NCBI GenBank assembly: GCA_020848995.1
Contig: JADLHA010000024.1
Coordinates: 62,001 to 126,000, forward strand
Direction: 5' to 3'
Origin: Saprospiraceae bacterium
GTDB taxonomy: Bacteria; Bacteroidota; Bacteroidia; Chitinophagales; Saprospiraceae
DNA length: 64,000 bases
Below the pieces are notes generated by a model. It worked only from the letters and a program-made list of their open reading frames with translations. It did not search any database and was not told where the DNA came from. The translations under genes and the position numbers were made by a program. Positions 37,809 to 46,687 of the stretch are shown piece by piece; positions within the stretch are counted from its first letter, which is position 1, and each line of letters opens with the position of its first letter.

Positions 37809-39692
37809 TTAGTTGAGGAATCTCCAGACGATGTTCATGTGCAGGCTGAAATCGTAGAAAGGGTAGGATCTAACCAGCATGGGCCGTACGGATGTCCATA
37901 GCGATTCCATGTTTTCAAAATTGAGGTTGAATCGGAAACCCTGTATTTCAAAATGTGCAAAAGCGCCTGTGGTGTAAGCGAATTTTCCCGGTATCCCGGT
38001 GCCATGAAATTGCTGCAGTAAAGGGTAAAAGGCTAACATTTGATCGTATTTCGCAGCAGTGGCTTTCAGCCCAATCCTGGATTTGCCCTTTCCCTTTAAA
38101 AACTGCCACCTGAATGCAGCATTCCCACAAGCACTCCACCCTGAAATACCTATGGAGTCAGGAGACAGCGATCGATATTGAATTTCCAGACCCAGGTCAA
38201 CAGGCCCCAAAGAGGGCTTGAGCGAGGTCGCGACTTCAACCAGGGCACTGGCATCGTTTGCTGCAGGTTGAGCAGCGGTATTTAGGTAATGGTACTGATT
38301 GTAATGCCGGTAATGGATGCGAACACCCGGTTTGAGTTTGAGTTCAAAATTTAACATGACTGAACCATCCAGGGTGCTGATTTTTTCCTTTTCGATCGAA
38401 ATAGGGAAGGGAATGCTGTCGTTCAGGGCAAACATCCGGTGGAGCGAAGGGGGGGGGCGAACCCCGTATTCGAGGCTGCTGCGGATCCACATTTTTCGCA
38501 TCCAGGACCCATCGGCTGTGGCCCTGAAAGCAGAATAAATTTCATTGCCCGAAACGGATAACCGGCCGGATGTCACCAGTTGCCATACAGGAAGCAATGT
38601 CGCGGCATACTCCATTCCCAAAGCGATGGCTTCGCGCCTTTCCAACGGGATGCCCCAGAGATCATACTGGTTTTCGTAGTTTAGTTTTGCGGTAAGCCGG
38701 TGGCTTTTTAGTTCGAACACCCGGGCCTGCAGACCCAGACTCCCGAGTTCCTGGCGAAAATCCATTGCAATGGAGCTGTCGATATAGTAGATCCCGTAAA
38801 GACTGCTGTCGCCGGTTATGTCTGCGTCGCTGTACTTTAATTTAAACGTCGTCAGGTGGGCATGCAATGAAAGCAGTGGCGTCCGCTGGGAGTTATTGCC
38901 TGACGGATTGTAGAGGAGGTTAAATCCAAACGAACGCTCGTTAGATTCTGTAAGGGCAAGGTCATTGTTGACCGGTACGGCTTCGCGAACGGAGTATTGT
39001 GGTTGACGCAACAGTGTGTCTGATGCGATCCCCCAGTTGTCTTCGCGGTACCGGCCGGTTTCTGAAAACAGTAAATTGAACGTGAACTTTTTGCCGGGGG
39101 CTCCGAAATGAAGGCCCGTGGTGAATGCGGTATTTCGCTGTTTTCCATGTGTATAAATCCCTTTATAAATTTCGCGGTCGTATGAAAAATTCCAAAGGAG
39201 ATCGTGGCGAAAATTAGATGCAAAAAGCAGACGTAGGTCAAAATTGTCCTGGAAACCGGCTTGTGAGTTGCCAAGAGCGCGCCAGCGGTTCGTTGAAATT
39301 TCGGTGAGTGCCTGGTTGGGACGCAAAAAGAAATAAGTCCGGGTTCCGGGCTTTCCGTCGCGTGCAGCGTTAAAACCATGAAAGAACAGGCGATCATCCG
39401 GTGCCAGGTCAAAAGGGGTAAATGCTGGGGAGTATGCATTGTTGATGGCAAGCGTCGGACTCCTGGCCATCTGCAGCAGGTGTTTGCCGGTATCTAATCC
39501 TTCAGGGGTAAGGGGATCTGAGGCAGGGAAGCGCAGAAGCTGCAAATTGGGCCGGGGCTGCGATGGAATCTTTTCCGTCGAGTCCGGGCGAAGCTGGGCT
39601 GAGGTCTGCGCGAATCCGGCCAAAACGATCAAAGCGGGAATCAGGGCACGACAGAGACCTCCGGGAATTTGTGGTAATCGCCAAGGGCGCAT
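37809..39692 (-). CDS. Putative porin-like outer membrane beta-barrel protein
   Basis: A 627-residue exported protein with an N-terminal signal sequence (LIPALIVLAGFAQTSAQ) and many alternating amphipathic strands (for example YFFLRPNQALTEISTNRWRALGNSQAG and NFDLRLLFASNFRHDLLWNFSYDREIYKGIYTHG). It resembles the Bacteroidota 'putative porin' family with a long barrel. The C-terminus ends in a strand (FSLHMNIVWRFLN), typical of BAM-inserted barrels. It lies 9 bp downstream of the choice-of-anchor B gene, so the pair may be co-transcribed. Confidence 0.75.
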   Translation of the reverse strand: MRPWRLPQIPGGLCRALIPALIVLAGFAQTSAQLRPDSTEKIPSQPRPNLQLLRFPASDPLTPEGLDTGKHLLQMARSPTLAINNAYSPAFTPFDLAPDDRLFFHGFNAARDGKPGTRTYFFLRPNQALTEISTNRWRALGNSQAGFQDNFDLRLLFASNFRHDLLWNFSYDREIYKGIYTHGKQRNTAFTTGLHFGAPGKKFTFNLLFSETGRYREDNWGIASDTLLRQPQYSVREAVPVNNDLALTESNERSFGFNLLYNPSGNNSQRTPLLSLHAHLTTFKLKYSDADITGDSSLYGIYYIDSSIAMDFRQELGSLGLQARVFELKSHRLTAKLNYENQYDLWGIPLERREAIALGMEYAATLLPVWQLVTSGRLSVSGNEIYSAFRATADGSWMRKMWIRSSLEYGVRPPPSLHRMFALNDSIPFPISIEKEKISTLDGSVMLNFELKLKPGVRIHYRHYNQYHYLNTAAQPAANDASALVEVATSLKPSLGPVDLGLEIQYRSLSPDSIGISGWSACGNAAFRWQFLKGKGKSRIGLKATAAKYDQMLAFYPLLQQFHGTGIPGKFAYTTGAFAHFEIQGFRFNLNFENMESLWTSVRPMLVRSYPFYDFSLHMNIVWRFLN

Positions 39693-39701
39693 GGCGCTAC
39701 G

Positions 39702-41114
39702 TTATAACTTCACGAAGGAGGCCGAAGCGATGTGCCTCGATCCGGTGTAGGCGCGCAGACGGTATAATCCCGCTGGCAAACGATCGATCGAGATGTGGCT
39801 GGATGTTCCTGATTGCAGCGCTCCTTCAACACAGGGCGTTCCAGTTGTGGAAAAGATCCGGTAAGCTATTAAATGTTCGTTGCCGGTATAGCGGATGTGA
39901 ATTGTTTCTGTAGCTGGGTTGGGTTGTAGGTGAATCCGGTCTGAATAGACGAAGGCTCCGGCATCCACCGTTGTGCAATTGTAAACCTTGTTGCAGGCAT
40001 CTTCAATGCCTTTAAGGATGAAAAGGCCATTTTGCATATCGGCGACGACAACGTTACCGGATGGCAGGTAGGGGTAATTGCCCCAGGATCCTTTGTAACT
40101 TTTTTTGTTTGGCAATAAGGAAGTCGGATAGTAGTGCGTCAGGACGGGATTTGCCGGATCCGAGAGGTCGTATACCTGCAACCCGTCGTAGTAATAGGAT
40201 ACATAGGCATAACGGCAACTGACAAGTGGGTTGTGCGGTATGGCGATGGAGCTGTCACGGTTGGGGTAAAGTACTGAAACGACCTTAGCTTCTTCGATGT
40301 TGGTGAGGTCATAGACTTTGAGTGGCAAACCATGGTTTTCGTCTGCCATGACGTAGGTTTTGCCATCGGGTGTAAGCCAACCGGAGTGATTGTAACCGGC
40401 AAAGGGATATTCGTTTGGCTTGGCTGTGAATATGGCGCTTGGGTTTTGTGGATCGCTAAAATCGACGATGGCAAACCCATCCGGGCCACAATTGAGGTAT
40501 GCCGTGTCGTTTCGAACAAATGCGTCGTGAACATGAGAGGCGATGATGTCTCCAAAGCGGTTGTAATGGCCGATCAAAGACGGTTTGGCTGGATTGCGGA
40601 TGTCGTAAAGACCAAGAGCAAAGAAACCGGTGGATCCCGATTCGGAACAGGTGTACAATCTTCCCTTGGGGATATCTATGTAAATGTTGTGAACGCGCGT
40701 CATGAACTCTCGAGAATCATAAACCACCCTGGCGGTATCTGGCAATTGGGAAAAATCGATGATTTGTAAAGTGCTGTTGCCTTCATCGCATACTGCGTAA
40801 AGATGGCATTTATAGTCATCGTAATCCCGGTGAATAACGCCTTCGCCGTTAAATGCGCCAGGGATCAGCATGCGCTCGAAAGGAGCGGCCGGATCTGTAA
40901 TGTCTATGAGATGAGTCCCGGAGGTTGATCCGATGATGGCGTATTCATGTCCGTTTACAGCGATGCCCCATGCCTCGTTGAAGGCGTTGTCGTAGGCTTT
41001 GGACCCCACAACGCTGCTGTCTCTCCAATGGCCAAGCAATTGCATTTGTTGAACCTGGGCGATGCTCCCCAGCCCATAAAGAAAGAGACTCAGGGTCAGG
41101 AGGATTTGCTTCAT
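39702..41114 (-). CDS. Choice-of-anchor B family protein with T9SS sorting domain
   Basis: A 470-residue secreted protein. The ATG at 41114 starts a signal peptide (MKQILLTLSLFLYGLGSIAQ). The body is the LVIVP/choice-of-anchor B repeat type (AWGIAVNGHEYAIIGSTSGTHLIDITDP, YNNP-like DPAAPFERM, SHVHDAFVRNDTAYL, HSGWLTPDGKTYVM, YDLSDPANPVLTHYYP), a beta-propeller-like fold. The last ~75 residues (LQPNPATETIHIRY to the end) are a T9SS type A sorting domain, making it a client of the PorU/PorV machinery in this window. Function on the surface is unknown. It overlaps the fabI stop by ATGA. Confidence 0.88.
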   Translation of the reverse strand: MKQILLTLSLFLYGLGSIAQVQQMQLLGHWRDSSVVGSKAYDNAFNEAWGIAVNGHEYAIIGSTSGTHLIDITDPAAPFERMLIPGAFNGEGVIHRDYDDYKCHLYAVCDEGNSTLQIIDFSQLPDTARVVYDSREFMTRVHNIYIDIPKGRLYTCSESGSTGFFALGLYDIRNPAKPSLIGHYNRFGDIIASHVHDAFVRNDTAYLNCGPDGFAIVDFSDPQNPSAIFTAKPNEYPFAGYNHSGWLTPDGKTYVMADENHGLPLKVYDLTNIEEAKVVSVLYPNRDSSIAIPHNPLVSCRYAYVSYYYDGLQVYDLSDPANPVLTHYYPTSLLPNKKSYKGSWGNYPYLPSGNVVVADMQNGLFILKGIEDACNKVYNCTTVDAGAFVYSDRIHLQPNPATETIHIRYTGNEHLIAYRIFSTTGTPCVEGALQSGTSSHISIDRLPAGLYRLRAYTGSRHIASASFVKL

Positions 41115-41920
41115 GCCCTTAAGTTTAGCACTGCAGGGTTCATCCCCATCGTGGAAAAGCCTCCATCGTGATAGATGTTTTGCATCGTCACCATTCGGGT
41201 CAAGTCGGAGAACATCGCTACACAAAAGTCTGCACAAGCAGAAGCGGGTGCATTGCCCAGAGGACTCATCTTGTCTGCGTAATCGAAAAATTCCTGAAAA
41301 TGCCCGACTCCGGATCCTGCTGTAGTAAAAGTGGGCGACTGTGAAATGGTGTTGACCCTGACTTTTTTGTGCGTTCCAAAATGATACCCGTAAGAGCGGC
41401 CAATAGATTCCAGCAAGGCTTTTGCGTCTGCCATATCGTTGTAATCCGGAAAGATGCGTTGCGCCGCAATGTAAGTCAGGGCCAGGATAGAACCCCATTC
41501 GTTCATAGCATCCAGATTCATAGCGGTCTGCATGAGTTTATGAAAGGATATGGCGGATATGTCCAGGGTTTTGTGCAGGTATTCGTAATTGAGATCTGTG
41601 TATGGTTTCCCTTTTCTTACGTTCATAGACATTCCCACGGAATGAAGGATGAAATCAATTTTTCCTCCGAACTGTTCCATGCTCTGTTTGAGAAGGGTTT
41701 CCAGGTCTTCAAGGGAAGTCGCGTCTGCTCCGATAAGGCTTGCATTGAGCCGGGAAGCCAGATCCTGTATCTTTCCCATGCGAAGGGCTACCGGAGTATT
41801 GGTCAGGCAGAGCTTTGCTCCTTGTTCAGCACATTTTTCGGCCACATGCCATGCGATGGAATGCTCATCCAGTGCGCCAAAAACAATCCCATTTTTTCCT
41901 GCGAGGAGTTGGTGAGCCAT
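41111..41920 (-). CDS. fabI: Enoyl-ACP reductase FabI
   Basis: A 269-residue NAD(P)H-dependent enoyl-[acyl-carrier-protein] reductase, the last step of each fatty-acid elongation cycle. The SDR-like fold shows GIVFGALDEHSIAWHVAE, the catalytic tyrosines Y150 and Y160 and K167 (LTYIAAQRIFPDYNDMADAKA), and RVNTISQSPTFTTAGSG. It diverges from classical SDRs in the Y-x6-K spacing, as FabI should. A -7 box lies upstream at 41943-41950. The stop overlaps the start of a T9SS client gene. Confidence 0.95.
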   Translation of the reverse strand: MAHQLLAGKNGIVFGALDEHSIAWHVAEKCAEQGAKLCLTNTPVALRMGKIQDLASRLNASLIGADATSLEDLETLLKQSMEQFGGKIDFILHSVGMSMNVRKGKPYTDLNYEYLHKTLDISAISFHKLMQTAMNLDAMNEWGSILALTYIAAQRIFPDYNDMADAKALLESIGRSYGYHFGTHKKVRVNTISQSPTFTTAGSGVGHFQEFFDYADKMSPLGNAPASACADFCVAMFSDLTRMVTMQNIYHDGGFSTMGMNPAVLNLRA

Positions 41921-41942
41921 AATTTTCGTATTTATTTATCTG

Positions 41943-41950
41943 CAAAAATA
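41943..41950 (-). promoter_or_regulatory. Putative -7 box for fabI
   Basis: TATTTTTG on the minus strand matches TAnnTTTG, 22 bp upstream of the fabI ATG in the fabI-recN spacer. It would give fabI and the two genes downstream their own transcript. No matching -33 element is seen. Confidence 0.55.
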
Positions 41951-41990
41951 GTCCGGATGGTGTAAAATGCATGATGCCCGGGTCAAAAGC

Positions 41991-43655
41991 TCAGGCTGGA
42001 ATTTGCAAATGGAGAAGTTCCAAGGCATTTTTGAGGGCTGCCTTAGTCGGCGGGTCTCCACTCAGCATTTTGGCGAGTTCCTCAATGCGCTCCTGTTCGT
42101 TCAGTGGCCTCAGCCGGGTGGCGCTCATTGCATCAGCGTGCTCTTTGTAAACATAAAAATGGTGGTTGCAGCGCGAAGCTACCTGGGGAGAGTGGGTGAT
42201 GCAGATCACCTGCTGGTGACTGGCTATTTGCCTGAGCAACGCCCCCATTTGCAGGGCAATCTGTCCGGAAACCCCGGTATCGATTTCGTCAAAAATTAGG
42301 CAAAGCGAACTGTGCCGGGCCGAGACCAGCGATTTTATGGCCAGGTTAAACCTCGCAAGCTCTCCTCCGGATGATTGCTCTTTGAGCGTTTTGAGTTCAT
42401 TCCCTTTATTTGCAGAGAAATAAAAGGATGCCTGGTCAATCCCCGTCTCCGTCCAATCCTGCTCGTTCGTGAACCGGATCTCAAAGCGTGCGTGGGGCAT
42501 CCCCAGTTTTTGCAACAGGGAGATGGTTCTTTTTTCGAGTTCCGCGCGACAGGCTTTGCGCACTTTTCCCAGTTTGGCTCCTAAGGATTCAACGTCTTTT
42601 CGATGAAGGGCCATTTCGACATCGAGTTTTTGGATCGCATCATCGGCTTGAACGAGTTGCTGAAGTCTTTCGGCCAGAGAATCCCGGACCTCGATGAGTC
42701 CATCTTCGGTTTGCACCCGGTGTTTTTTTTGTAGCGCATTGAGCAAATCGAGCCTCTGTGACAGTTGCAGGGCTCTTTCCGGTTGGATGTCGGATTGTTC
42801 CGCAAGACGCTCAACTTCCCTTGCGATGTCGGCAAGTTCTAACTTCAGATTTTCCATCCTCGCATACAACTCTGAGAGTGGTTCTGTTATCTGTATAGGC
42901 CGCAAAAGGGCTAAACAGTCTTGGACGCTGTCTGCAATGCCCTGCTCGCGAAGGATCAATTGACTGACCTGAAAGCCATTGGCATGCAATTCTTCAGCTC
43001 TGGAGACTAGCAAGAGCTCCTGCTCGAGTTGGGAAAGCTCACCTTTTTTAAGGTCTGCCCTTTCCAGTTCTGCATGTTGAAATTCCACAAATTCCCGTTC
43101 GCGCTGCGCTTCGTCCAATTTTGTCTGGAGGTCCCTTTTTTTTCGCAAAGCGTCTGAATATTTTCTGAAAGCGGCCTGATATCCTCGCAAAAGGCCCATG
43201 TTGGATGCATACTCGTCGAGGACCTGAAGCTGGAATTTGCGATCATAAAAATCGAGGTGATCAAATTGCTGGTGAATGACGAGCAAGTGTTCACCCAGAC
43301 GCTCCATGTCCTGAAGGAGGCGTGGACTGTCGTTTACAAAACACCGCGATTTCCCAGCCGGCTGAATTTCGCGCCGGAGAATGATCTCCCCTTCTGCATC
43401 GTCCAGATCGAATTCCCTTGCGATAATTTGGTACACGTCAGGAGAACAGGAAAAAGTTGCCTCGACTACGCACTTGCTGGATGGGGAGCGGAATACCCTT
43501 GCGTCGGCCCTGCCGCCGGTGAGCAGCTGGAGCGCCCCGATGATGATGGATTTTCCTGCGCCGGTTTCCCCGGTGATTGCGGTGAGCCCCTCACTGCAAT
43601 CCAGAGATAACTCTTCGATCAATGCATAATTCTGAATATAGAGGTGTGTCAGCAT
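41991..43655 (-). CDS. recN: DNA repair protein RecN
   Basis: A 554-residue SMC-like ATPase acting in double-strand-break repair. Walker A is at 29-36 (GETGAGKS), long coiled coils occupy the middle, and the C-terminal half has the signature SSGGELARFNLAIKSL and Walker B LCLIFDEIDTGVSG, followed by ITHSPQVASRC. It starts 12 bp after the stop of the TPR membrane protein gene, so it is probably in the same transcript. Confidence 0.96.
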   Translation of the reverse strand: MLTHLYIQNYALIEELSLDCSEGLTAITGETGAGKSIIIGALQLLTGGRADARVFRSPSSKCVVEATFSCSPDVYQIIAREFDLDDAEGEIILRREIQPAGKSRCFVNDSPRLLQDMERLGEHLLVIHQQFDHLDFYDRKFQLQVLDEYASNMGLLRGYQAAFRKYSDALRKKRDLQTKLDEAQREREFVEFQHAELERADLKKGELSQLEQELLLVSRAEELHANGFQVSQLILREQGIADSVQDCLALLRPIQITEPLSELYARMENLKLELADIAREVERLAEQSDIQPERALQLSQRLDLLNALQKKHRVQTEDGLIEVRDSLAERLQQLVQADDAIQKLDVEMALHRKDVESLGAKLGKVRKACRAELEKRTISLLQKLGMPHARFEIRFTNEQDWTETGIDQASFYFSANKGNELKTLKEQSSGGELARFNLAIKSLVSARHSSLCLIFDEIDTGVSGQIALQMGALLRQIASHQQVICITHSPQVASRCNHHFYVYKEHADAMSATRLRPLNEQERIEELAKMLSGDPPTKAALKNALELLHLQIPA

Positions 43656-43667
43656 GAATTCAAATGC

Positions 43668-45557
43668 TTAACGTACGGGTTCTCCCAGTTGTCGGGCACG
43701 ATCGAAATCTGAGGATGCAGCTTGCGCATTGCCCAGCAGTTGATGGGTTTTTCCGCGTTCGAGGTAAAACAGTCCCACTCTGGGGTTGATTTCAATTGCT
43801 TTGGAATAATAGCTCAGCGCACGGTCGTTTTGATTCAGGGCGCGTCGGCAGCGGCCTCCTTCGTACCATAGGTCCGCATTGCGCGGCTCGAATTGCAGGT
43901 AACGGTCGATGTCAGCAATCGCTTTGTCATACATACCCAACTGGTTGTGAAGGATAGACCGGTTCAAGTATCCCGTTTTCCAGTTGGGGTCTATCTGCAG
44001 GCCCTTGTTAATGTCTTCCAAGGCTTCCTGCGGCCTTCCCAGCTTAGCCTTCGCCGCTCCCCGGTTTACGTAATATTCTGCTTTGGGCATCATGGAAATG
44101 GCCTTGTCGTAATCCTGGATGGCTTTGGCATCCTCGTTTCTTTGGAAAAAGAGCTTGGCGCGGCTGTTGTAGGTCGCATGGCCCGCTTTGTGACGTACGG
44201 CTTCATTGTAATCCTGCAAGGCCAGGTCAAATTGTTTGTGGTCCCGGTAATGGTTCGCCCGGTTATTATAAGGCAATGCGGTATTGCTGTAATATTTCAA
44301 CACGTGGGTCCATAAGGTTTCCGAATTGGCCCAGATCTTGGTCTGCCTGTACGAAATGACAGCCAGAATGGCCACATACATGCCTGCAGCGGCAATGGAG
44401 GGCAAACGGAAATTGGGTGATTTTTCGAGAAATTGTTGCAATCCAAATGCTGAAGAAAAGAACAGTCCTGTAAAGGCGATGTAGGTAAAACGGTCTGCGA
44501 GATAACCCTGACCGGCTCCCAGGATCTGCAACAGGAATGCAATATTGAAAAAGAAAAATACAAATCCGAAGACAGGGGTGCGCCAATTCCTGCGAAAGGC
44601 AACATACACAAAGACAAGCACCGCTATCGCCGCCGGAAGGGACAGATAATGAAGTGCGCTGAGTTGCTGGGGGTAAGGATAAAGGGGAGACATTTCGTAG
44701 GGCACAAGCCATTTGATGAGGTAGACCATTAGGCTGTAACTGCCAATGAAGATCCGGCTGAGGCCCGTATGCACGGTGTCGTTGGCCTCTAAAGATCCCT
44801 GCTCCCGGAGGAACAACAACCCGATCAACCCGAATGCCAGGGACGCTGCAAAATGCGGCAACTTTTCCTTTAGGAGGCCCAGATTCAGTGGGCGCCCTTT
44901 CCAGTAATCTATGGCCAGCATCGTCAGCGGAAGGGTTACCATCTGGATTTTGGCAAATAAGCCGGTGAGGAAAAGTATAAAAATTGCGATGCTGCGTTTT
45001 TGGCTCGGATGCTCGAGATTCCGAAGGTAAAGCCACGTACAACTCAGGAAAAAGACTCCATACAGCACGTCCTTGCGTTCCGTGATCCAGGATACCGATT
45101 CTACCCGGAGGGGATGCCAGGCAAAAAGCGCCACCCCCAGCATCGCGAAAGGGAACGTTAGGCCGAGGCGTTCAAAAATCAAGGCGCAGAACAAAACACA
45201 GAGGAGGTGAAGCAGGATGTTATTCAGGTGCATGACCATAGGATCCATCCCGAACAATTTGTGCTCCACTGCAAAGCTGAGTATGCTCAGGGGATTGTAG
45301 TTGCCAATGACGTTTTGGGTAAAAATGCCTTTGAGGTCGAAGTTTTTGACCATGGGGTTCTCATAGACATTCCGGTCGTCGTCCCAATTGACAAAATCGC
45401 TTTTGAGCGATGGGCTGAATACAGCAAAGCTTACCACGAGCAGAACCCACAGGTAAGTCCTATTTGCTGGCTTTTGCTCAGGGGAATGGGGCGCTGGAGT
45501 TGCCGGAAGGATCTGAGAAGACCGCCCGGTTTGGTTCTTTTTGGATTTCCGTCCCAT
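43668..45557 (-). CDS. TMTC-like GT-C membrane protein with C-terminal TPR repeats
   Basis: A 629-residue protein. About ten to eleven membrane spans occupy residues ~37-420, then a run of tetratricopeptide repeats fills the rest (for example AIQDYDKAISMMPKAEYYVNRGAAKAKLGRPQEALEDINKGL). The first extracytoplasmic loop has NWDDDRNV (58-61 WDDD), the conserved acidic site of GT-C enzymes, and NPLSILSFAVEHKLFG and HPLRVESVSWITERKD recall animal TMTC protein O-mannosyltransferases. The start at 45557 follows a -7 box. Substrate is unknown; a role in protein or lipid glycosylation is inferred. Confidence 0.8.
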   Translation of the reverse strand: MGRKSKKNQTGRSSQILPATPAPHSPEQKPANRTYLWVLLVVSFAVFSPSLKSDFVNWDDDRNVYENPMVKNFDLKGIFTQNVIGNYNPLSILSFAVEHKLFGMDPMVMHLNNILLHLLCVLFCALIFERLGLTFPFAMLGVALFAWHPLRVESVSWITERKDVLYGVFFLSCTWLYLRNLEHPSQKRSIAIFILFLTGLFAKIQMVTLPLTMLAIDYWKGRPLNLGLLKEKLPHFAASLAFGLIGLLFLREQGSLEANDTVHTGLSRIFIGSYSLMVYLIKWLVPYEMSPLYPYPQQLSALHYLSLPAAIAVLVFVYVAFRRNWRTPVFGFVFFFFNIAFLLQILGAGQGYLADRFTYIAFTGLFFSSAFGLQQFLEKSPNFRLPSIAAAGMYVAILAVISYRQTKIWANSETLWTHVLKYYSNTALPYNNRANHYRDHKQFDLALQDYNEAVRHKAGHATYNSRAKLFFQRNEDAKAIQDYDKAISMMPKAEYYVNRGAAKAKLGRPQEALEDINKGLQIDPNWKTGYLNRSILHNQLGMYDKAIADIDRYLQFEPRNADLWYEGGRCRRALNQNDRALSYYSKAIEINPRVGLFYLERGKTHQLLGNAQAASSDFDRARQLGEPVR

Positions 45558-45576
45558 AGTAACAAGTGGATTCAGG

Positions 45577-45584
45577 CAAAGGTA
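45577..45584 (-). promoter_or_regulatory. Putative -7 box for the TPR membrane protein/recN operon
   Basis: TACCTTTG on the minus strand fits TAnnTTTG and lies 19 bp before the ATG at 45557, in the divergent spacer shared with lpxD. Confidence 0.55.
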
Positions 45585-45643
45585 CAAAGGAAGGAGCCTA
45601 ATTTCCGGGATGGGGTGAGGCTCACCCAATGGCATGAAATGTG

Positions 45644-45651
45644 TAATTTTG
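45644..45651 (+). promoter_or_regulatory. Putative -7 box for the lpx operon
   Basis: TAATTTTG, a perfect TAnnTTTG match, ends only 4 bp before the lpxD GTG start. The predicted start site falls at or just within the first codons, implying a leaderless or nearly leaderless message. No TTTG lies at the expected upstream spacing. Confidence 0.6.
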
Positions 45652-45655
45652 TATT

Positions 45656-46681
45656 GTGAAAATCAAGACCGGGGAGCTTGCCATGATGGTGGATGGAGTG
45701 CTGGAGGGGGATCCGGATATTTGGATTACCCATCCCAGCAAGATCGAGCAGGGTGAAGCTGGCAGCATCTGTTTTCTGGGCAACCCGAAATACGAAAGTT
45801 ACCTCTACCGAAGCCAGGCATCGGCTGTGTTGGTATCGAAGACATTTGTTCCGAGGGAGAAGATCAATCCAGCCCTGATCCGGGTGGAGGATGTCTACCT
45901 TACGGTCGGAAAACTCCTCCATTTGTTTAACGGCCAGGATGAATTTGTTGAGCGCATTGACCCAACCGCTATCATCGACGAGAACGCCCGGGTAGAACAT
46001 CCCGTGATCATAGGGGCTCAAACCATCATTTCTTCCGGTTGTTCGGTGGGCAAAGGAAGTCGTATCCATGGGCAGGTATATCTTGGACCAGACGTGACGG
46101 TAGGGGAGCGCACCATCCTCTATCCCGGGGTAAAAATCTACCACGGCTGTGTCATTGGCGACGATTGTACCCTCCACTCCAACGTGGTCATAGGCTCAGA
46201 TGGTTTTGGATTTTCGAAAGACGAAAAGGGGGAGTACCAAAAAATCCCTCAACTTGGGATCGTCGAGATAGGCAGTAAGGTCGAAATTGGAGCCAATACC
46301 ACCATTGACCGGGGAACCATGGGGTCGACGAGGATTGGCAACGGGTGCAAACTCGACAACCTCATTCAGATCGCACACAATGTGAGCATTGGCGATAATA
46401 CGGTGATTGCTGCTCAGGCAGGCATAGCGGGCAGCACGCACATCGGGTCAAACTGCCAGATTGGAGGTCAGGTCGGCATTGCCGGCCATCTCATCGTCGC
46501 CGACGGTACCCGGATCCAGGCGCAATCTGGTGTGGCCAGTTCATTGGAGGAGGTAGGCGGCAAGTGGTATGGATCTCCAGCAATTGAATACTTTGCATTT
46601 TTGAGGTCGTTTGCAGAGTTCAAGGCACTCCCCCTGCTGGCCAAAAGGTTGAAAGCCCTGGAAGACCGATTTAAAAACTGA
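45656..46681 (+). CDS. lpxD: UDP-3-O-(3-hydroxyacyl)glucosamine N-acyltransferase
   Basis: A 341-residue left-handed beta-helix acyltransferase, third step of lipid A synthesis. The N-terminal uridine-binding domain ([29 protein letters not shown]) and hexapeptide repeats are clear; catalytic His is H241 ([10 protein letters not shown]). The start is GTG at 45656, chosen because the family N-terminus matches ([20 protein letters not shown]). The gene leads the operon lpxD-lpxC/fabZ-lpxA-ABC ATPase. LPS made here would also anchor T9SS cargo. Confidence 0.95.
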   Translation: MKIKTGELAMMVDGVLEGDPDIWITHPSKIEQGEAGSICFLGNPKYESYLYRSQASAVLVSKTFVPREKINPALIRVEDVYLTVGKLLHLFNGQDEFVERIDPTAIIDENARVEHPVIIGAQTIISSGCSVGKGSRIHGQVYLGPDVTVGERTILYPGVKIYHGCVIGDDCTLHSNVVIGSDGFGFSKDEKGEYQKIPQLGIVEIGSKVEIGANTTIDRGTMGSTRIGNGCKLDNLIQIAHNVSIGDNTVIAAQAGIAGSTHIGSNCQIGGQVGIAGHLIVADGTRIQAQSGVASSLEEVGGKWYGSPAIEYFAFLRSFAEFKALPLLAKRLKALEDRFKN

Positions 46682-46687
46682 ACACTC

